Shown here piece by piece: positions 42,995 through 51,860 of a DNA stretch of 64,000 nucleotides; within the stretch, counting starts at the first letter, position 1, and every line of letters starts with the position of its first letter. The position numbers were made by a program, and so were the translations under genes. The stretch is from Sphingobacteriales bacterium. Lineage in GTDB: Bacteria; Bacteroidota; Bacteroidia; Chitinophagales; CAIOSU01. The stretch covers positions 1 through 64,000 of the forward strand of contig JAIXOI010000011.1 of NCBI GenBank assembly GCA_027486795.1, read 5' to 3'. The notes below the pieces were generated by a model. That model ran no database searches. It was not told the DNA's origin and saw only the letters and a program-made list of their open reading frames with translations.

Positions 42995-43942
42995 ATGGTT
43001 TTGGCCAGCACCACTTGGCTTGGCTGCAATGGGCATGAGCAAGCACCACCGCGCGAGCCCAATACAGTCGATATTATTTTTCATGAAAAGCAGGTAGATG
43101 AGGTATTTGATTTGCCGCTAAAGACTGGACCCGCCCCATATGCTTTTTTGATAGTGATTGATACGCCTGTAACGGTGAAGCACTATTATGCTTTTATGGA
43201 TAGTTTGCTGGCGGCCTATGCCCCTCGCGTGTCGTACAGGCTTACGGAATACATTGTAGCACATGCCAACCCTTGGATAATTGATACTTTAGTGAGCTTT
43301 GATTACTACACTCGCCAAGCGCGGGGCGAATTTATAAACGACCAAAAGGAAATGACTGTGCTGCGCAAAGGCGAAGTGCTGCTCATACCCAAAGCGCCGC
43401 AAGCAGATAGCATTAAAGCAGCACTTGACAGCACCATTATTGATGTGAACATACCAGAGTTTAAGCTGCGCCTATTGGTAAATGGCGTAGTAAAATACAG
43501 TTTCCCGGTGCGAGTAGGGCGCAACGAACGCAAGTACCTAGCCATGGCAGGTCATGAGGTTAGTCTTCGAACGCCCATAGGCGAAGGCGAAATTATACGG
43601 ATTGCCTACAACCCTGCCTTCATTAACCCTGCCGACAATAAAATATACTACGCCACTAAACGCGATGATGGCAAATACACCCAACTCCCCTTAATACCGT
43701 GGCTAGAGCCTACCATTGATGGCCGTCGGCAAGGTTCGCTTATACACCCTACTACCAACCAGGCTACGTTGGGCAGGCCGTATTCTAACGCCTGTGTAGG
43801 GTTGCCCGAAGGAGCAGCATGGATAGTGTACTACAATGCTCCCCTGGGCACCAAGGTGCGTTTCCGCTACCAGTTAGATGTAGTAAACGAAGCAGGCGAT
43901 AGCGTAAAGCTAAAGGACATTTACCAGCAATATGAACGGTAG
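42995..43942 (+). CDS. L,D-transpeptidase (YkuD) lipoprotein, larger
   Basis: At least 315 residues. A YkuD domain starts near residue 155 (NIPEFKLRLLVNGVVKYSFPVRVGRN) and ends with GSLIHPTTNQATLGRPYSNACVGLP, where IHP and the Cys of NACVGLP are the catalytic residues. The N-terminus shows a lipoprotein-like TTWLGCNGHE. The in-frame sequence upstream (to a stop at 42920) extends the hydrophobic region with a Lys (STKSAVGFLCS), which would make a better signal sequence, but no ATG, GTG or TTG precedes it. The true start is therefore uncertain. Confidence 0.82.
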   Translation: MVLASTTWLGCNGHEQAPPREPNTVDIIFHEKQVDEVFDLPLKTGPAPYAFLIVIDTPVTVKHYYAFMDSLLAAYAPRVSYRLTEYIVAHANPWIIDTLVSFDYYTRQARGEFINDQKEMTVLRKGEVLLIPKAPQADSIKAALDSTIIDVNIPEFKLRLLVNGVVKYSFPVRVGRNERKYLAMAGHEVSLRTPIGEGEIIRIAYNPAFINPADNKIYYATKRDDGKYTQLPLIPWLEPTIDGRRQGSLIHPTTNQATLGRPYSNACVGLPEGAAWIVYYNAPLGTKVRFRYQLDVVNEAGDSVKLKDIYQQYER

Positions 43943-44031
43943 TCGCTAATTGGCGGTTTGTTTCTAGTGCACAGTCCACAGAAAACAGCAAAAGAGGGAT
44001 AAGTTGTTATACGGTAAAATGGCCTAAAGCC

Positions 44032-45336
44032 TTACAAGCGCTTAATCTTAGCACCTAGGGCGTTCAACCTACCATCAATGTTTTGGTAGCCGCGATCAAT
44101 TTGGTTCACGTTGTGAATGAGGCTGGTGCCGTTGGCCGATAGGGCGGCTATCAGTAGCGCCACGCCTGCACGTATATCTGGCGAGCTCATGCTGATGCCG
44201 CGCAATGGGTAAGCCTTATTAATGCCCACTACCGAAGCCCGATGCGGGTCGCAAAGGATGATTTGGGCACCCATATCGATCAGCTTATCCACAAAAAACA
44301 AGCGGCTCTCGAACATCTTTTGGTGAATGAGCACCGTACCTTTGGCTTGAGTAGCTACTACCAGCACTATACTTAACAAATCAGGCGTAAAGCCCGGCCA
44401 AGGGGCATCGGCAATGGTCATGATGCTGCCATCAATAAAGGTCTGTATTTCGTAATGGCTTTGCTCGTGCACCACAATGTCATCGCCTATAATATCAAAA
44501 TTGATACCCAAGCGGCGGAATGTATCAGGTATAATGCCCAAGTGCTCAATACCCACATTTTTGATGGTAATGTTGGAGCCTGTCATGGCGGCAAGGCCAA
44601 TAAAGCTGCCAATCTCAATCATATCGGGCAATAAGCGGTGGATAGTGCCCCCCAGCGAATCGACCCCTTCAATAGTAAGCAAGTTGGAGCCAATGCCTTG
44701 TATTTTGGCGCCCATACGCACCAGCATATTGCAAAGCTGTTGTAGGTAAGGTTCGCAAGCGGCATTAAAAATGGTGGTTTTACCTTTGGCCAATACCGCC
44801 GCCATTACCACGTTGGCAGTACCTGTTACCGAAGCCTCATCGAGCAACATATAGGTGCCAGTAAGGTGGCTAGCATCAACATGGTACATGTAGGTTTCGG
44901 CATCATAATTGAATTGAGCGCCTAGCTTCTCAAACCCAAGGAAGTGGGTGTCTAACCTACGACGGCCAATTTTGTCACCACCTGGGCGAGGTATATGTGC
45001 CGCTTGAAAACGGGCCAACATGGGGCCAACAATCATAATAGAACCGCGCAGGCTAGCCGCTTTTTTGCGGAAAGCGGGCTCCAACATTACATCGGGCGAT
45101 ACATTTTTGGCCTCGAAAGTAAATGTGCCAGCCGATTCGCGGGTAATGGCTACACCCATATCGCCAAGGATATCGATGAGGTGGTTTACATCCACAATGT
45201 CGGGCACATTGCTTATGGTTACCTTTTCTGGGGTAAGCAATACGGCACAAAGTATTTGTAGTGCTTCGTTTTTAGCTCCTTGTGGGGTTATTTCGCCTTG
45301 CAGCTTTTGCCCCCCTACAACCTCAAAAGTATCCAT
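44032..45336 (-). CDS. murA: UDP-N-acetylglucosamine 1-carboxyvinyltransferase MurA, Cys-to-Asp type
   Basis: 434 residues. MurA transfers enolpyruvate from PEP to UDP-GlcNAc, the first committed peptidoglycan step. GAKNEALQIL (20-29), SLRGSIMIVGPMLAR (95-109), GTANVVMAAV and SPDIRAGVAL are family blocks. The active-site loop reads PRPGGDKIGRRRLDTH: Asp121 stands where most MurA enzymes have the catalytic Cys attacked by fosfomycin. Such Asp enzymes are active but not inhibited, so insensitivity is predicted. It follows the DUF4290 gene by 11 bases. Confidence 0.95.
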   Translation of the reverse strand: MDTFEVVGGQKLQGEITPQGAKNEALQILCAVLLTPEKVTISNVPDIVDVNHLIDILGDMGVAITRESAGTFTFEAKNVSPDVMLEPAFRKKAASLRGSIMIVGPMLARFQAAHIPRPGGDKIGRRRLDTHFLGFEKLGAQFNYDAETYMYHVDASHLTGTYMLLDEASVTGTANVVMAAVLAKGKTTIFNAACEPYLQQLCNMLVRMGAKIQGIGSNLLTIEGVDSLGGTIHRLLPDMIEIGSFIGLAAMTGSNITIKNVGIEHLGIIPDTFRRLGINFDIIGDDIVVHEQSHYEIQTFIDGSIMTIADAPWPGFTPDLLSIVLVVATQAKGTVLIHQKMFESRLFFVDKLIDMGAQIILCDPHRASVVGINKAYPLRGISMSSPDIRAGVALLIAALSANGTSLIHNVNQIDRGYQNIDGRLNALGAKIKRL

Positions 45337-45347
45337 GTGGGCTTATT

Positions 45348-46046
45348 TTATGGTTTTTTGTTGTGCCTTGGTTTGAAGTTCTTATTGTGCCGCTGACCGC
45401 CGCTACCGCCACTGCGGTCGCCGCCTTTGCCAGGTCGGCGTTTGCCGCCGCCGCCGCTGCGCTCACCATCGCGTTGCTGGAAACCGCCGGTGTGGCGTTT
45501 TTCGCGGGCTAAAAGATCAAGGTTGGTTTCGTCACCTAGTTTCAATTTACCACCGCTCATACGCTCCAAGTCATCCATGATTACTTGGTTGTTCACGGTC
45601 TCATTGTTCCAGTTGGTGTGCACCAGTTTCATGTAGTTGCCAATTACTTCGGCAAACTCTTGTCGTTTTTGGGCATCCTCCATCTCGTTCGCTTTTTTAA
45701 TCAGCGTTTCGATGTTTTTGCCATAGTGGCGGTGCTTAAACTCGCTCTGTGGGTATGGTATGCGTTCAGGCTTTGCAAAGATAGTTTCCTTATCAGGCAC
45801 TGGGTATGGTGAATCAACCACCAATTTAAAATCGGACATGATAATGATATGATCCCACAGCTTATGTCGGAAATCTTCCACGTTTTTCAAATGCGGGTTC
45901 AACTGGCCCATTAGTTCTATAACTATTTTGGCCTGTTCGTTTCTTTTCTTGTCGTCGTCTATTGAGAGGAGGTATTCTACCATCCGTTGCACGTTGCGGC
46001 CGTACTCGGTCATTTCTAACCTACCGCGCTCGGTATTATAATTCAT
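45348..46046 (-). CDS. DUF4290 protein
   Basis: 232 residues. A conserved helical domain (about 1-165, MNYNTERGRLEMTEYGRNVQ and LNPHLKNVEDFRHKLWDH) is followed by a basic, Gly/Arg-rich tail (about 180-232, RSGGGGKRRPGKGGDRSGGSG) that suggests RNA or polyanion binding. DUF4290 proteins occur in Bacteroidota, commonly upstream of murA; function unknown. It has its own exact -7 box (46068) and leads a two-gene operon with murA. Confidence 0.88.
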   Translation of the reverse strand: MNYNTERGRLEMTEYGRNVQRMVEYLLSIDDDKKRNEQAKIVIELMGQLNPHLKNVEDFRHKLWDHIIIMSDFKLVVDSPYPVPDKETIFAKPERIPYPQSEFKHRHYGKNIETLIKKANEMEDAQKRQEFAEVIGNYMKLVHTNWNNETVNNQVIMDDLERMSGGKLKLGDETNLDLLAREKRHTGGFQQRDGERSGGGGKRRPGKGGDRSGGSGGQRHNKNFKPRHNKKP

Positions 46047-46067
46047 GAAGTTGTTTTACTGTACTTA

Positions 46068-46075
46068 CAAAGGTA
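46068..46075 (-). promoter_or_regulatory. -7 box for the DUF4290-murA operon
   Basis: On the minus strand TACCTTTG fits TAnnTTTG, 21 bases before the ATG at 46046. Confidence 0.55.
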
Positions 46076-46210
46076 GCGAATTTTCCATTAGAGCATAATA
46101 TTGCCAACAGGCAGGAATTGAGCGCCAAGTTTATACATAGCTGAGTATCTAAAAACCAAATTTAATGGCCTAGGCCATCTGGCTAATAAAAACAAATAAA
46201 AGCAAGCGTT

Positions 46211-47581
46211 TTACTTATTTTTTATATTGCTATTAGGGGCGATAATAGACTGCATAATAGTAATGGCCCCGGTGGTGCTGTTGATATATAAACTATAAGG
46301 CGATAAACCACCTAGCTTTGCCGCTTCGTCGTTTTCAAATGTCCGGAGGTTGAAGATTTGCAGGTTTTGGTTTCTAACATCAAACAATACATTTCCCTTT
46401 ACTTGAAAACCATTATAGGGCATAGCATTTACCCCAACATTTCGACTATCGTACACTTGCATATTATACACTTGGTTACTATCGAGCACCAGCGTATCGC
46501 AACTAAAAAAATTGCTGTTTGATACTAGCCCGTTAGAGGTCATGGCTACATAAAAATGGGTACCAAAACCATTTTGGCACCCGATAAAACGATTATACTC
46601 CGATCGATTTTTATTGCCTTCTGCATGCACTATTACTGTAAAATCTAAAAAAGACTTGCTAAATGCACTGTCACTACCTTCCATATGCAGCTCACTACCT
46701 CTGTGTAGCTCAACGGCGTTGATGTGTGCATTCATGCTGTCGGCAAATATGCTAGCGCCGTCGTGCAGGTTTGCGCTCAGTATGATAGTATTGGCGCCGC
46801 ACCCGCGGCAGAAAATATTGCCCATGCCTATATTGCCACCATAGCGGCCCTGCGCGCCCGAAAGATCGAATACCTTCTCCACGCCACTTAAATTATTGCC
46901 TGTAACGGCTGCGTTTGCATGATCCATTACTACGGTTATTTCGGTAGTAAACTCGTTGTCGAATACCTTGCCCGTAAAGTTTTTAATTGATACTTGCGCA
47001 CCTTTAGCGCAGTCGTTTTTAGCAAAAAACAAACTATCGGCGTTGCTCAAGGTCACTTCGGCATGCTCAGTAATGTTGTTGCTGAGAATACCATAGTTTT
47101 CACCATGCAAGCCAGTAATATTTAGCACTGCGTTGCGAACCACATTGTCCTGCACTAAATCATCGCCCCATTTAAATACTGTAATCGGGTCAACGGATAT
47201 AATCTTCAAATTCAGCACCTTGTAGTTGGCACCTATGCGGTTTCCGCGCTTATCGCATCGCAGCTGCATATGTGCATGGTCAAAATCATATTCAATGTAG
47301 TCCACTTCATTAATGCTGCCATCAATAAAATACCCCTGTAGCATAAATTGGTTAGGGGTAATGGCGCATAAGTAAATACTCTTGTCTTCAATAAAATACC
47401 ATTTAAAAGGCGTCAGTTTGCCCGATTTTGCAAGCGTTACGGCTTTGTTGTAGGTCACCGTTTTGGGTGCGGCCCAATTGGTGGTAATGTCATTGGTGTT
47501 TTTATTCTGGTTTTGCTGGGCATGCAAGCCTGTTGTGCCTAACAATCCAAAACAAACCAAAAGAAATAATTTAGAAAACAT
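46211..47581 (-). CDS. Secreted protein of unknown function, beta-helix-like
   Basis: 456 residues with a signal peptide (about 1-21, GLHAQ). The body is rich in Asn, Asp, Gly and Val, and short repeated strand-turn units occur (NNITEHAEVTLSNADSLFFAKND, NNLSGVEKVFDLSGAQG), resembling a right-handed parallel beta-helix. I recognise no catalytic motif and no T9SS sorting domain. It is transcribed alone, convergent with nothing obvious; 164 bases of AT-rich sequence follow it. Confidence 0.7.
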   Translation of the reverse strand: MFSKLFLLVCFGLLGTTGLHAQQNQNKNTNDITTNWAAPKTVTYNKAVTLAKSGKLTPFKWYFIEDKSIYLCAITPNQFMLQGYFIDGSINEVDYIEYDFDHAHMQLRCDKRGNRIGANYKVLNLKIISVDPITVFKWGDDLVQDNVVRNAVLNITGLHGENYGILSNNITEHAEVTLSNADSLFFAKNDCAKGAQVSIKNFTGKVFDNEFTTEITVVMDHANAAVTGNNLSGVEKVFDLSGAQGRYGGNIGMGNIFCRGCGANTIILSANLHDGASIFADSMNAHINAVELHRGSELHMEGSDSAFSKSFLDFTVIVHAEGNKNRSEYNRFIGCQNGFGTHFYVAMTSNGLVSNSNFFSCDTLVLDSNQVYNMQVYDSRNVGVNAMPYNGFQVKGNVLFDVRNQNLQIFNLRTFENDEAAKLGGLSPYSLYINSTTGAITIMQSIIAPNSNIKNK

Positions 47582-47710
47582 GACTCGGCCTCTTTAAAAT
47601 TAAAGGTAATGAACATCCATCATGAACGGAAGTATCAATGCTTTATTTAGCATATGGATTAGCGGCGCAACATACCTTTATGCCCGCCCTTAGCAACACA
47701 AAACTAATGC

Positions 47711-48409
47711 TTAGAAATAGGAAAAAGCTACCATTTGGCCCAACAAGCCAACCATGTAGCCTGATACCACTTCGCGAGGAGTATGTGCGCCCAAAAACAA
47801 CCGTGCCGAGCCAACCGCACCAACTATGACAATAACCAAAAGCAGCGGAAACAATAGATTATAAGTAGAGATAAGCGTAAGCGTAAGCGCTACACCAAAA
47901 AAGCCGCCAACGCCTACAGCATGAATGCTGATTTTGTAGAAAACATTGGCAAAGAAGGCCATAAAAATACCCAAACTAGCCCCTAACGATATGTGTGAGA
48001 AATAATGGCCAACCCCTAGCTTTTGCACCACTAAATAGGTCCAGAAATAGAACAAAGAGATGGCAATAAATGGAATGATGCGCTCTTTATTGGTTTTTAG
48101 TTCAAAGGAACTAATCATTTTTAGGCCTCGCATTAATACCAGCACAATCACCGGAAACACCAGCGTATTGGTGACAATGGTAAGCATGAGTTGGGTTTTT
48201 TGCTGAGGCCCTAGGTGTAAAAACTGGTACGGAAAAAACACATCAACAAATACAAAGGAATAGGTAGCCAACAATATTGGGTGAAAAACATAAGAGATAA
48301 TGGTGCTCAATATCCATAGCACATTGCTTTCGGTAGCAGGTTGGTAAACCACATCCTCGTCGGCAATAAACGTTAACTCTTCTTCTTCTGGTTGTTGCTC
48401 GTTGCTCAT
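47711..48409 (-). CDS. PAP2-like integral membrane protein
   Basis: 232 residues. A short acidic start is followed by about six membrane helices (first about 28-50, last about 215-230). The late segment SARLFLGAHTPREVVSGY fits the third PAP2 motif (SRxxxxxHxxxDVxxG, with a Glu for Asp), and HAVGVGG resembles the second; the first motif is not obvious. It may be a lipid phosphatase or a degenerate relative. Its start overlaps the rpoN stop by four bases (ATGA). Confidence 0.75.
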   Translation of the reverse strand: MSNEQQPEEEELTFIADEDVVYQPATESNVLWILSTIISYVFHPILLATYSFVFVDVFFPYQFLHLGPQQKTQLMLTIVTNTLVFPVIVLVLMRGLKMISSFELKTNKERIIPFIAISLFYFWTYLVVQKLGVGHYFSHISLGASLGIFMAFFANVFYKISIHAVGVGGFFGVALTLTLISTYNLLFPLLLVIVIVGAVGSARLFLGAHTPREVVSGYMVGLLGQMVAFSYF

Positions 48410-49899
48410 AGCTCTTTGCGTAGTCGTGCTACCGATATATTCAGTTGCTCGCGGTATTTAGCCACCGTGCGGCGGGCAATGTTATAACCTTTTTTATTTA
48501 GGTACTCCATTAGCTTTTGATCGCTCAATGGGCGCTTTTTGCTCTCTTTGCTTATCAGGTCGTTCAATATGCTCTTTACCTCGCGTGTTGATACTTCTTC
48601 ACCGCTATCGGTTTGTAAGCTTTCTGAGAAGAAATACTTCAAAGGAAAGGTACCAAACTCAGTTTGTACATATTTGCTGTTAGCCACGCGGCTTACAGTC
48701 GATATATCTAAACTGGTACGCTCAGCGATATCCTTCAATATCATAGGGCGCAGGGTAGTCTCATCGCCAGTAAGGAAGAAATCGTATTGATACTCCAATA
48801 TGGTGCGCATGGTTTTCATGAGCGTTTGCTGGCGCTGCAGTATGGCATCAATAAACCACTTGGCGCTATCAATTTTCTGCTTGATGAACAATACAGCATC
48901 CTTTTGCTCCTTAGTTTTGGTTTTGCTCTGGTCGTAGGTTTGCAGCATTTCTTTAAAGTTGCGGCTAATCTTCAGCTCAGGTGCATTGCGCGAGTTAAGG
49001 GTCAATTGCAACTCGCCATTGGTATTGGTAATAAAAAAATCGGGCGTAAGGTACTGCTCATTGTTGCTGCTACCACCATAGGCACTACCCGGCTTAGGGT
49101 TGAGCTTGATAATAACATCAATGGCGCTTTTAAGCTGGTCTTCGGTTATGTTCAAGGCCCGCTCAAGCTTTTCATAGTGCTTTTTGGTAAAAGGCTCAAA
49201 CTGGTCGGTAATAATCTGCACAGCCAGAGCCACGTTCTCGTCCTGGGTTTCGTGGCGACGTAGCTGAATCAGTAAGCACTCTTGCAAATCGCGGGCACCT
49301 ACTCCAGGTGGGTCAAAGGTTTGCACTTGCAATAGTATGCGTTCTACTTCCTCCTCGTCCGTCATTACGTTTTGGGCAAAGGCCATGTCGTCGCAAATAG
49401 CATCTAGTTCACGGCGCAAATAGCCATCGTCGTCAATGCTACCTATTATCTGGTCGGCTATTTTGTGTTCCCTTTCATCCAAAGCCAATAAGCCCAATTG
49501 GGTTTCCAAAAACTCATGGAAGGTATTCTGCATGGCCACAGGCAGCGAGCGCTCCTCGTCTGGGTCGGGGTAATTGTTGTCTTTAAGCTTATACGAGGCT
49601 ATTTCGTCATCATCGTAGTAGTCTGAGAAATCTATTTCCTGCAGGCTATCTTTCTCTATACCATCTTCTTCAAGGGGCTTATCGTCCTCTTTATCTAGGC
49701 TGCTCTGTATATCGTCCGCCGACTCCTCATAGTCGCCATCATCAAGGGTGCCTGGCTCTTCAAGGGCTGGGTTAATCTCCAATTCTTCTTTTATACGCTG
49801 CTCTAACTGGGCAGTAGGTACCTGCAACAGTTTCATCAGTTGAATCTGCTGGGGCGATAGCTTTTGTAGTAGCTTTTGGCTGAGGTTCTGATTTAGCAT
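48406..49899 (-). CDS. rpoN: RNA polymerase sigma-54 factor RpoN
   Basis: 497 residues. Sigma-54 directs polymerase to GG/GC promoters and needs an AAA activator. The Q-rich region I (LSQKLLQKLSPQQIQLMKLL, about 5-24) is followed by an acidic region II (about 50-110), the core-binding domain (ARDLQECLLIQL) and the DNA-binding HTH with SLDISTVSRVANSKYVQT, ending in the RpoN box ARRTVAKYRE. It leads an operon with the PAP2-like gene. No sigma-54 activator is in the window. Confidence 0.96.
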   Translation of the reverse strand: MLNQNLSQKLLQKLSPQQIQLMKLLQVPTAQLEQRIKEELEINPALEEPGTLDDGDYEESADDIQSSLDKEDDKPLEEDGIEKDSLQEIDFSDYYDDDEIASYKLKDNNYPDPDEERSLPVAMQNTFHEFLETQLGLLALDEREHKIADQIIGSIDDDGYLRRELDAICDDMAFAQNVMTDEEEVERILLQVQTFDPPGVGARDLQECLLIQLRRHETQDENVALAVQIITDQFEPFTKKHYEKLERALNITEDQLKSAIDVIIKLNPKPGSAYGGSSNNEQYLTPDFFITNTNGELQLTLNSRNAPELKISRNFKEMLQTYDQSKTKTKEQKDAVLFIKQKIDSAKWFIDAILQRQQTLMKTMRTILEYQYDFFLTGDETTLRPMILKDIAERTSLDISTVSRVANSKYVQTEFGTFPLKYFFSESLQTDSGEEVSTREVKSILNDLISKESKKRPLSDQKLMEYLNKKGYNIARRTVAKYREQLNISVARLRKEL

Positions 49900-50038
49900 A
49901 GTGCGTCTCCAAATAATAAATGTGAAATAACAAACCTCTCAGTCTCCATTTTGGCTAAAAATTAAATGGCCAATCATATACCATACCAACTTTTAAGCCA
50001 TGCGCTTTTGGGTAAACTATTGCCTATAAAAGCAATTG

Positions 50039-50075
50039 TTTCCTGTTTCACATTTCGTATTTCACATTTACATCT
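50039..50075. repeat. Short-period degenerate tract (TTTCACATTTCGT words)
   Basis: The words TGTTTCACATTTC, GTATTTCACATT and TACATC follow at 12-13 base steps in the gap between rpoN and asnS. It resembles, in complement, the AAATGCGA words at 61980 and 62548. Confidence 0.5.
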
Positions 50076-50142
50076 CTCTTCGGTCAAAATTAGTATTAAT
50101 TTAGCAATTCATTTTGAGATAAACCACCGTAGCTAAGGCTTC

Positions 50143-51663
50143 ATGAAGACATTTATAAATAAGTTGGCGGCCGCAGAAGGCCAAAAGGTAACCCTACAAG
50201 GATGGGTAAGCAACTCCCGCGATAGTAAGGGGTTGGTGTTTATGGTATTGAGAGATGGTACTGGCTTTTGCCAGTGCGTAATCAATCAAGAAGTAGTGGG
50301 CGAAGCCGCTTTTGAAGCTGCCAAACGCTTGGGCCAAGAGGGTTCTATTAGCCTTACCGGCACCGTTGTAAAAGACGAGCGCCAAATGGGCGGATTTGAA
50401 CTACAAGTTGATAGCTTGGAGGTTGTGGGCGAAAGCGAAGACTTCCCTATCACCAACAAAGAGCACGGTGTCGATTTCCTTATGGACCAGCGCCACCTTT
50501 GGCTACGCAGTAAGCGCCAGTGGGCCATCATGCGCGTGCGCAACAAGGTGATATATGCTATTCACCAGTTTTTTCAGGAGCGCGACTTTGTGCTTATGGA
50601 TGCTCCTATATTTACGGGCAATGCCAGCGAAGGCACCAGCACCTTGTTCGAAACGGATTTTTATGGCGACCCTGCCTATCTAAGCCAAAGCGGGCAGCTA
50701 TATGGCGAGGCTATGGCTTTTGCCCAAAACAAGATATATACGTTCGGCCCTACCTTCCGTGCCGAGAAGAGCAAAACCCGCCGTCACTTGTCGGAGTTTT
50801 GGATGATTGAGCCGGAAATGATGTTTTGTGACTTGGACCAAGACATGGATGTGATTGAGGAGTTTGTGCAGCACCTAATTACTACCGTGCTTCGCGATTG
50901 CCGACCCGAGTTGGAGATTATTGGCCGCAACATTGAGAACCTAGAGAAAGCCAACGCCACCTTTACCCGCATACCTTATGTCGACGCGGTAGCTATTATC
51001 AAAGGTGAGAAGCTGGTAAACGGCAAACGCTCTATTGATGTATTGGAAGAAGATTTGAGGTTGATCAAAGCCCAAATTGCTGCCAACGAAGAAGATATTA
51101 AAGCCCGCGAAGCAGCGATTGCCAAAGGCGGCATGAAGAAGGGCGAGATTAACTTCGGTATGAATAAAATTGCCAACCTGAAGGCCGAAAACAAAGACTT
51201 ACAGGAAAAAGCCGAAAACATACCGGGCTGGCTAGAAAGCGCTAAGAACTTTGTACCTGGCGACGACTTTGGTGGTAGCGACGAAACAGTGCTTACCCGC
51301 CTATTCGATACGCCAATAATGGTGTACCGCTGGCCGAAAGCCATCAAGGCTTTTTATATGAAAACCGACGAAACCAACCCTGACTATGTAAAGGGCGTGG
51401 ATTTGCTGGCGCCGGAAGGCTATGGCGAAATAGTGGGTGGTGGCGAGCGCGAAACAGACTTGAACTACCTAGTTGACCAAATAAACAAGCATGGCTTGCC
51501 CATGAGCGTATTTGAATGGTACCTCGACCTGCGCCGCTATGGCTCGGTGCCGCACTCTGGCTTCGGCTTGGGACTAGAGCGTATGGTGGCTTACCTATGC
51601 GGACTGCCGCACGTTCGCGAGACCATCCCGTTCCCACGTATGTATGGTAGGTTACTGCCGTGA
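50143..51663 (+). CDS. asnS: Asparaginyl-tRNA synthetase, with coiled-coil insertion
   Basis: 506 residues, about 40 longer than E. coli AsnS. An N-terminal OB-fold (WVSNSRDSKGLVFMVLRDGTG) is followed by class II core motifs: motif 2 FGPTFRAEKSKTRRHLSEFWMIEPE (about 204-228) and motif 3 GFGLGLERMVAYL (about 473-485). A charged helical insertion (about 292-355, EEDLRLIKAQIAANEEDIKA, then MKKGEINFGMNKIANLKAEN) explains the extra length and is seen in Bacteroidota AsnS. The enzyme charges tRNA-Asn. It is followed by a strong terminator. Confidence 0.96.
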   Translation: MKTFINKLAAAEGQKVTLQGWVSNSRDSKGLVFMVLRDGTGFCQCVINQEVVGEAAFEAAKRLGQEGSISLTGTVVKDERQMGGFELQVDSLEVVGESEDFPITNKEHGVDFLMDQRHLWLRSKRQWAIMRVRNKVIYAIHQFFQERDFVLMDAPIFTGNASEGTSTLFETDFYGDPAYLSQSGQLYGEAMAFAQNKIYTFGPTFRAEKSKTRRHLSEFWMIEPEMMFCDLDQDMDVIEEFVQHLITTVLRDCRPELEIIGRNIENLEKANATFTRIPYVDAVAIIKGEKLVNGKRSIDVLEEDLRLIKAQIAANEEDIKAREAAIAKGGMKKGEINFGMNKIANLKAENKDLQEKAENIPGWLESAKNFVPGDDFGGSDETVLTRLFDTPIMVYRWPKAIKAFYMKTDETNPDYVKGVDLLAPEGYGEIVGGGERETDLNYLVDQINKHGLPMSVFEWYLDLRRYGSVPHSGFGLGLERMVAYLCGLPHVRETIPFPRMYGRLLP

Positions 51664-51690
51664 TATTGGGTTGAAATAACTACTCAGCGA

Positions 51691-51719
51691 AACCGAGGCC
51701 TTAAGGTCTCGGTTTTTTT
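51691..51719 (+). terminator. Intrinsic terminator of asnS
   Basis: A 10-bp stem (AACCGAGGCC / GGTCTCGGTT with one G-T pair), loop TTAA and a seven-T tail, about 28 bases after the asnS stop. Confidence 0.92.
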
Positions 51720-51765
51720 GTTTTTAAAGAACATCTTGTTTAAGGTTGGTTCTAAACTCCCTAAA

Positions 51766-51805
51766 CGCAAAACCACCCTGCACCATTTCTGGCCGCAGGG
51801 CGGTT
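51766..51805 (-). terminator. Probable terminator of the collagen-like gene
   Basis: On the minus strand AACCGCCCTGC pairs with GCAGGGTGGTT (one mismatch) around a 13-base loop and is followed by TTTGCG. It is 55 bases after the stop codon. Confidence 0.6.
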
Positions 51806-51831
51806 GTGTATATTGTTTTGAAATAAATCTT

Positions 51832-51856
51832 GTGTCTTGCGTCTTGTGTCTAACAC
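51832..51856. repeat. Short-period degenerate tract (CTTGTGTCTTGCGTC words)
   Basis: CTTGTGT, CTTGCGT, CTTGTGT. It is the same word set as at 1490-1513 and the complement of 1310-1345, 50 kb away. Confidence 0.6.
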
Positions 51857-51860
51857 TAAA

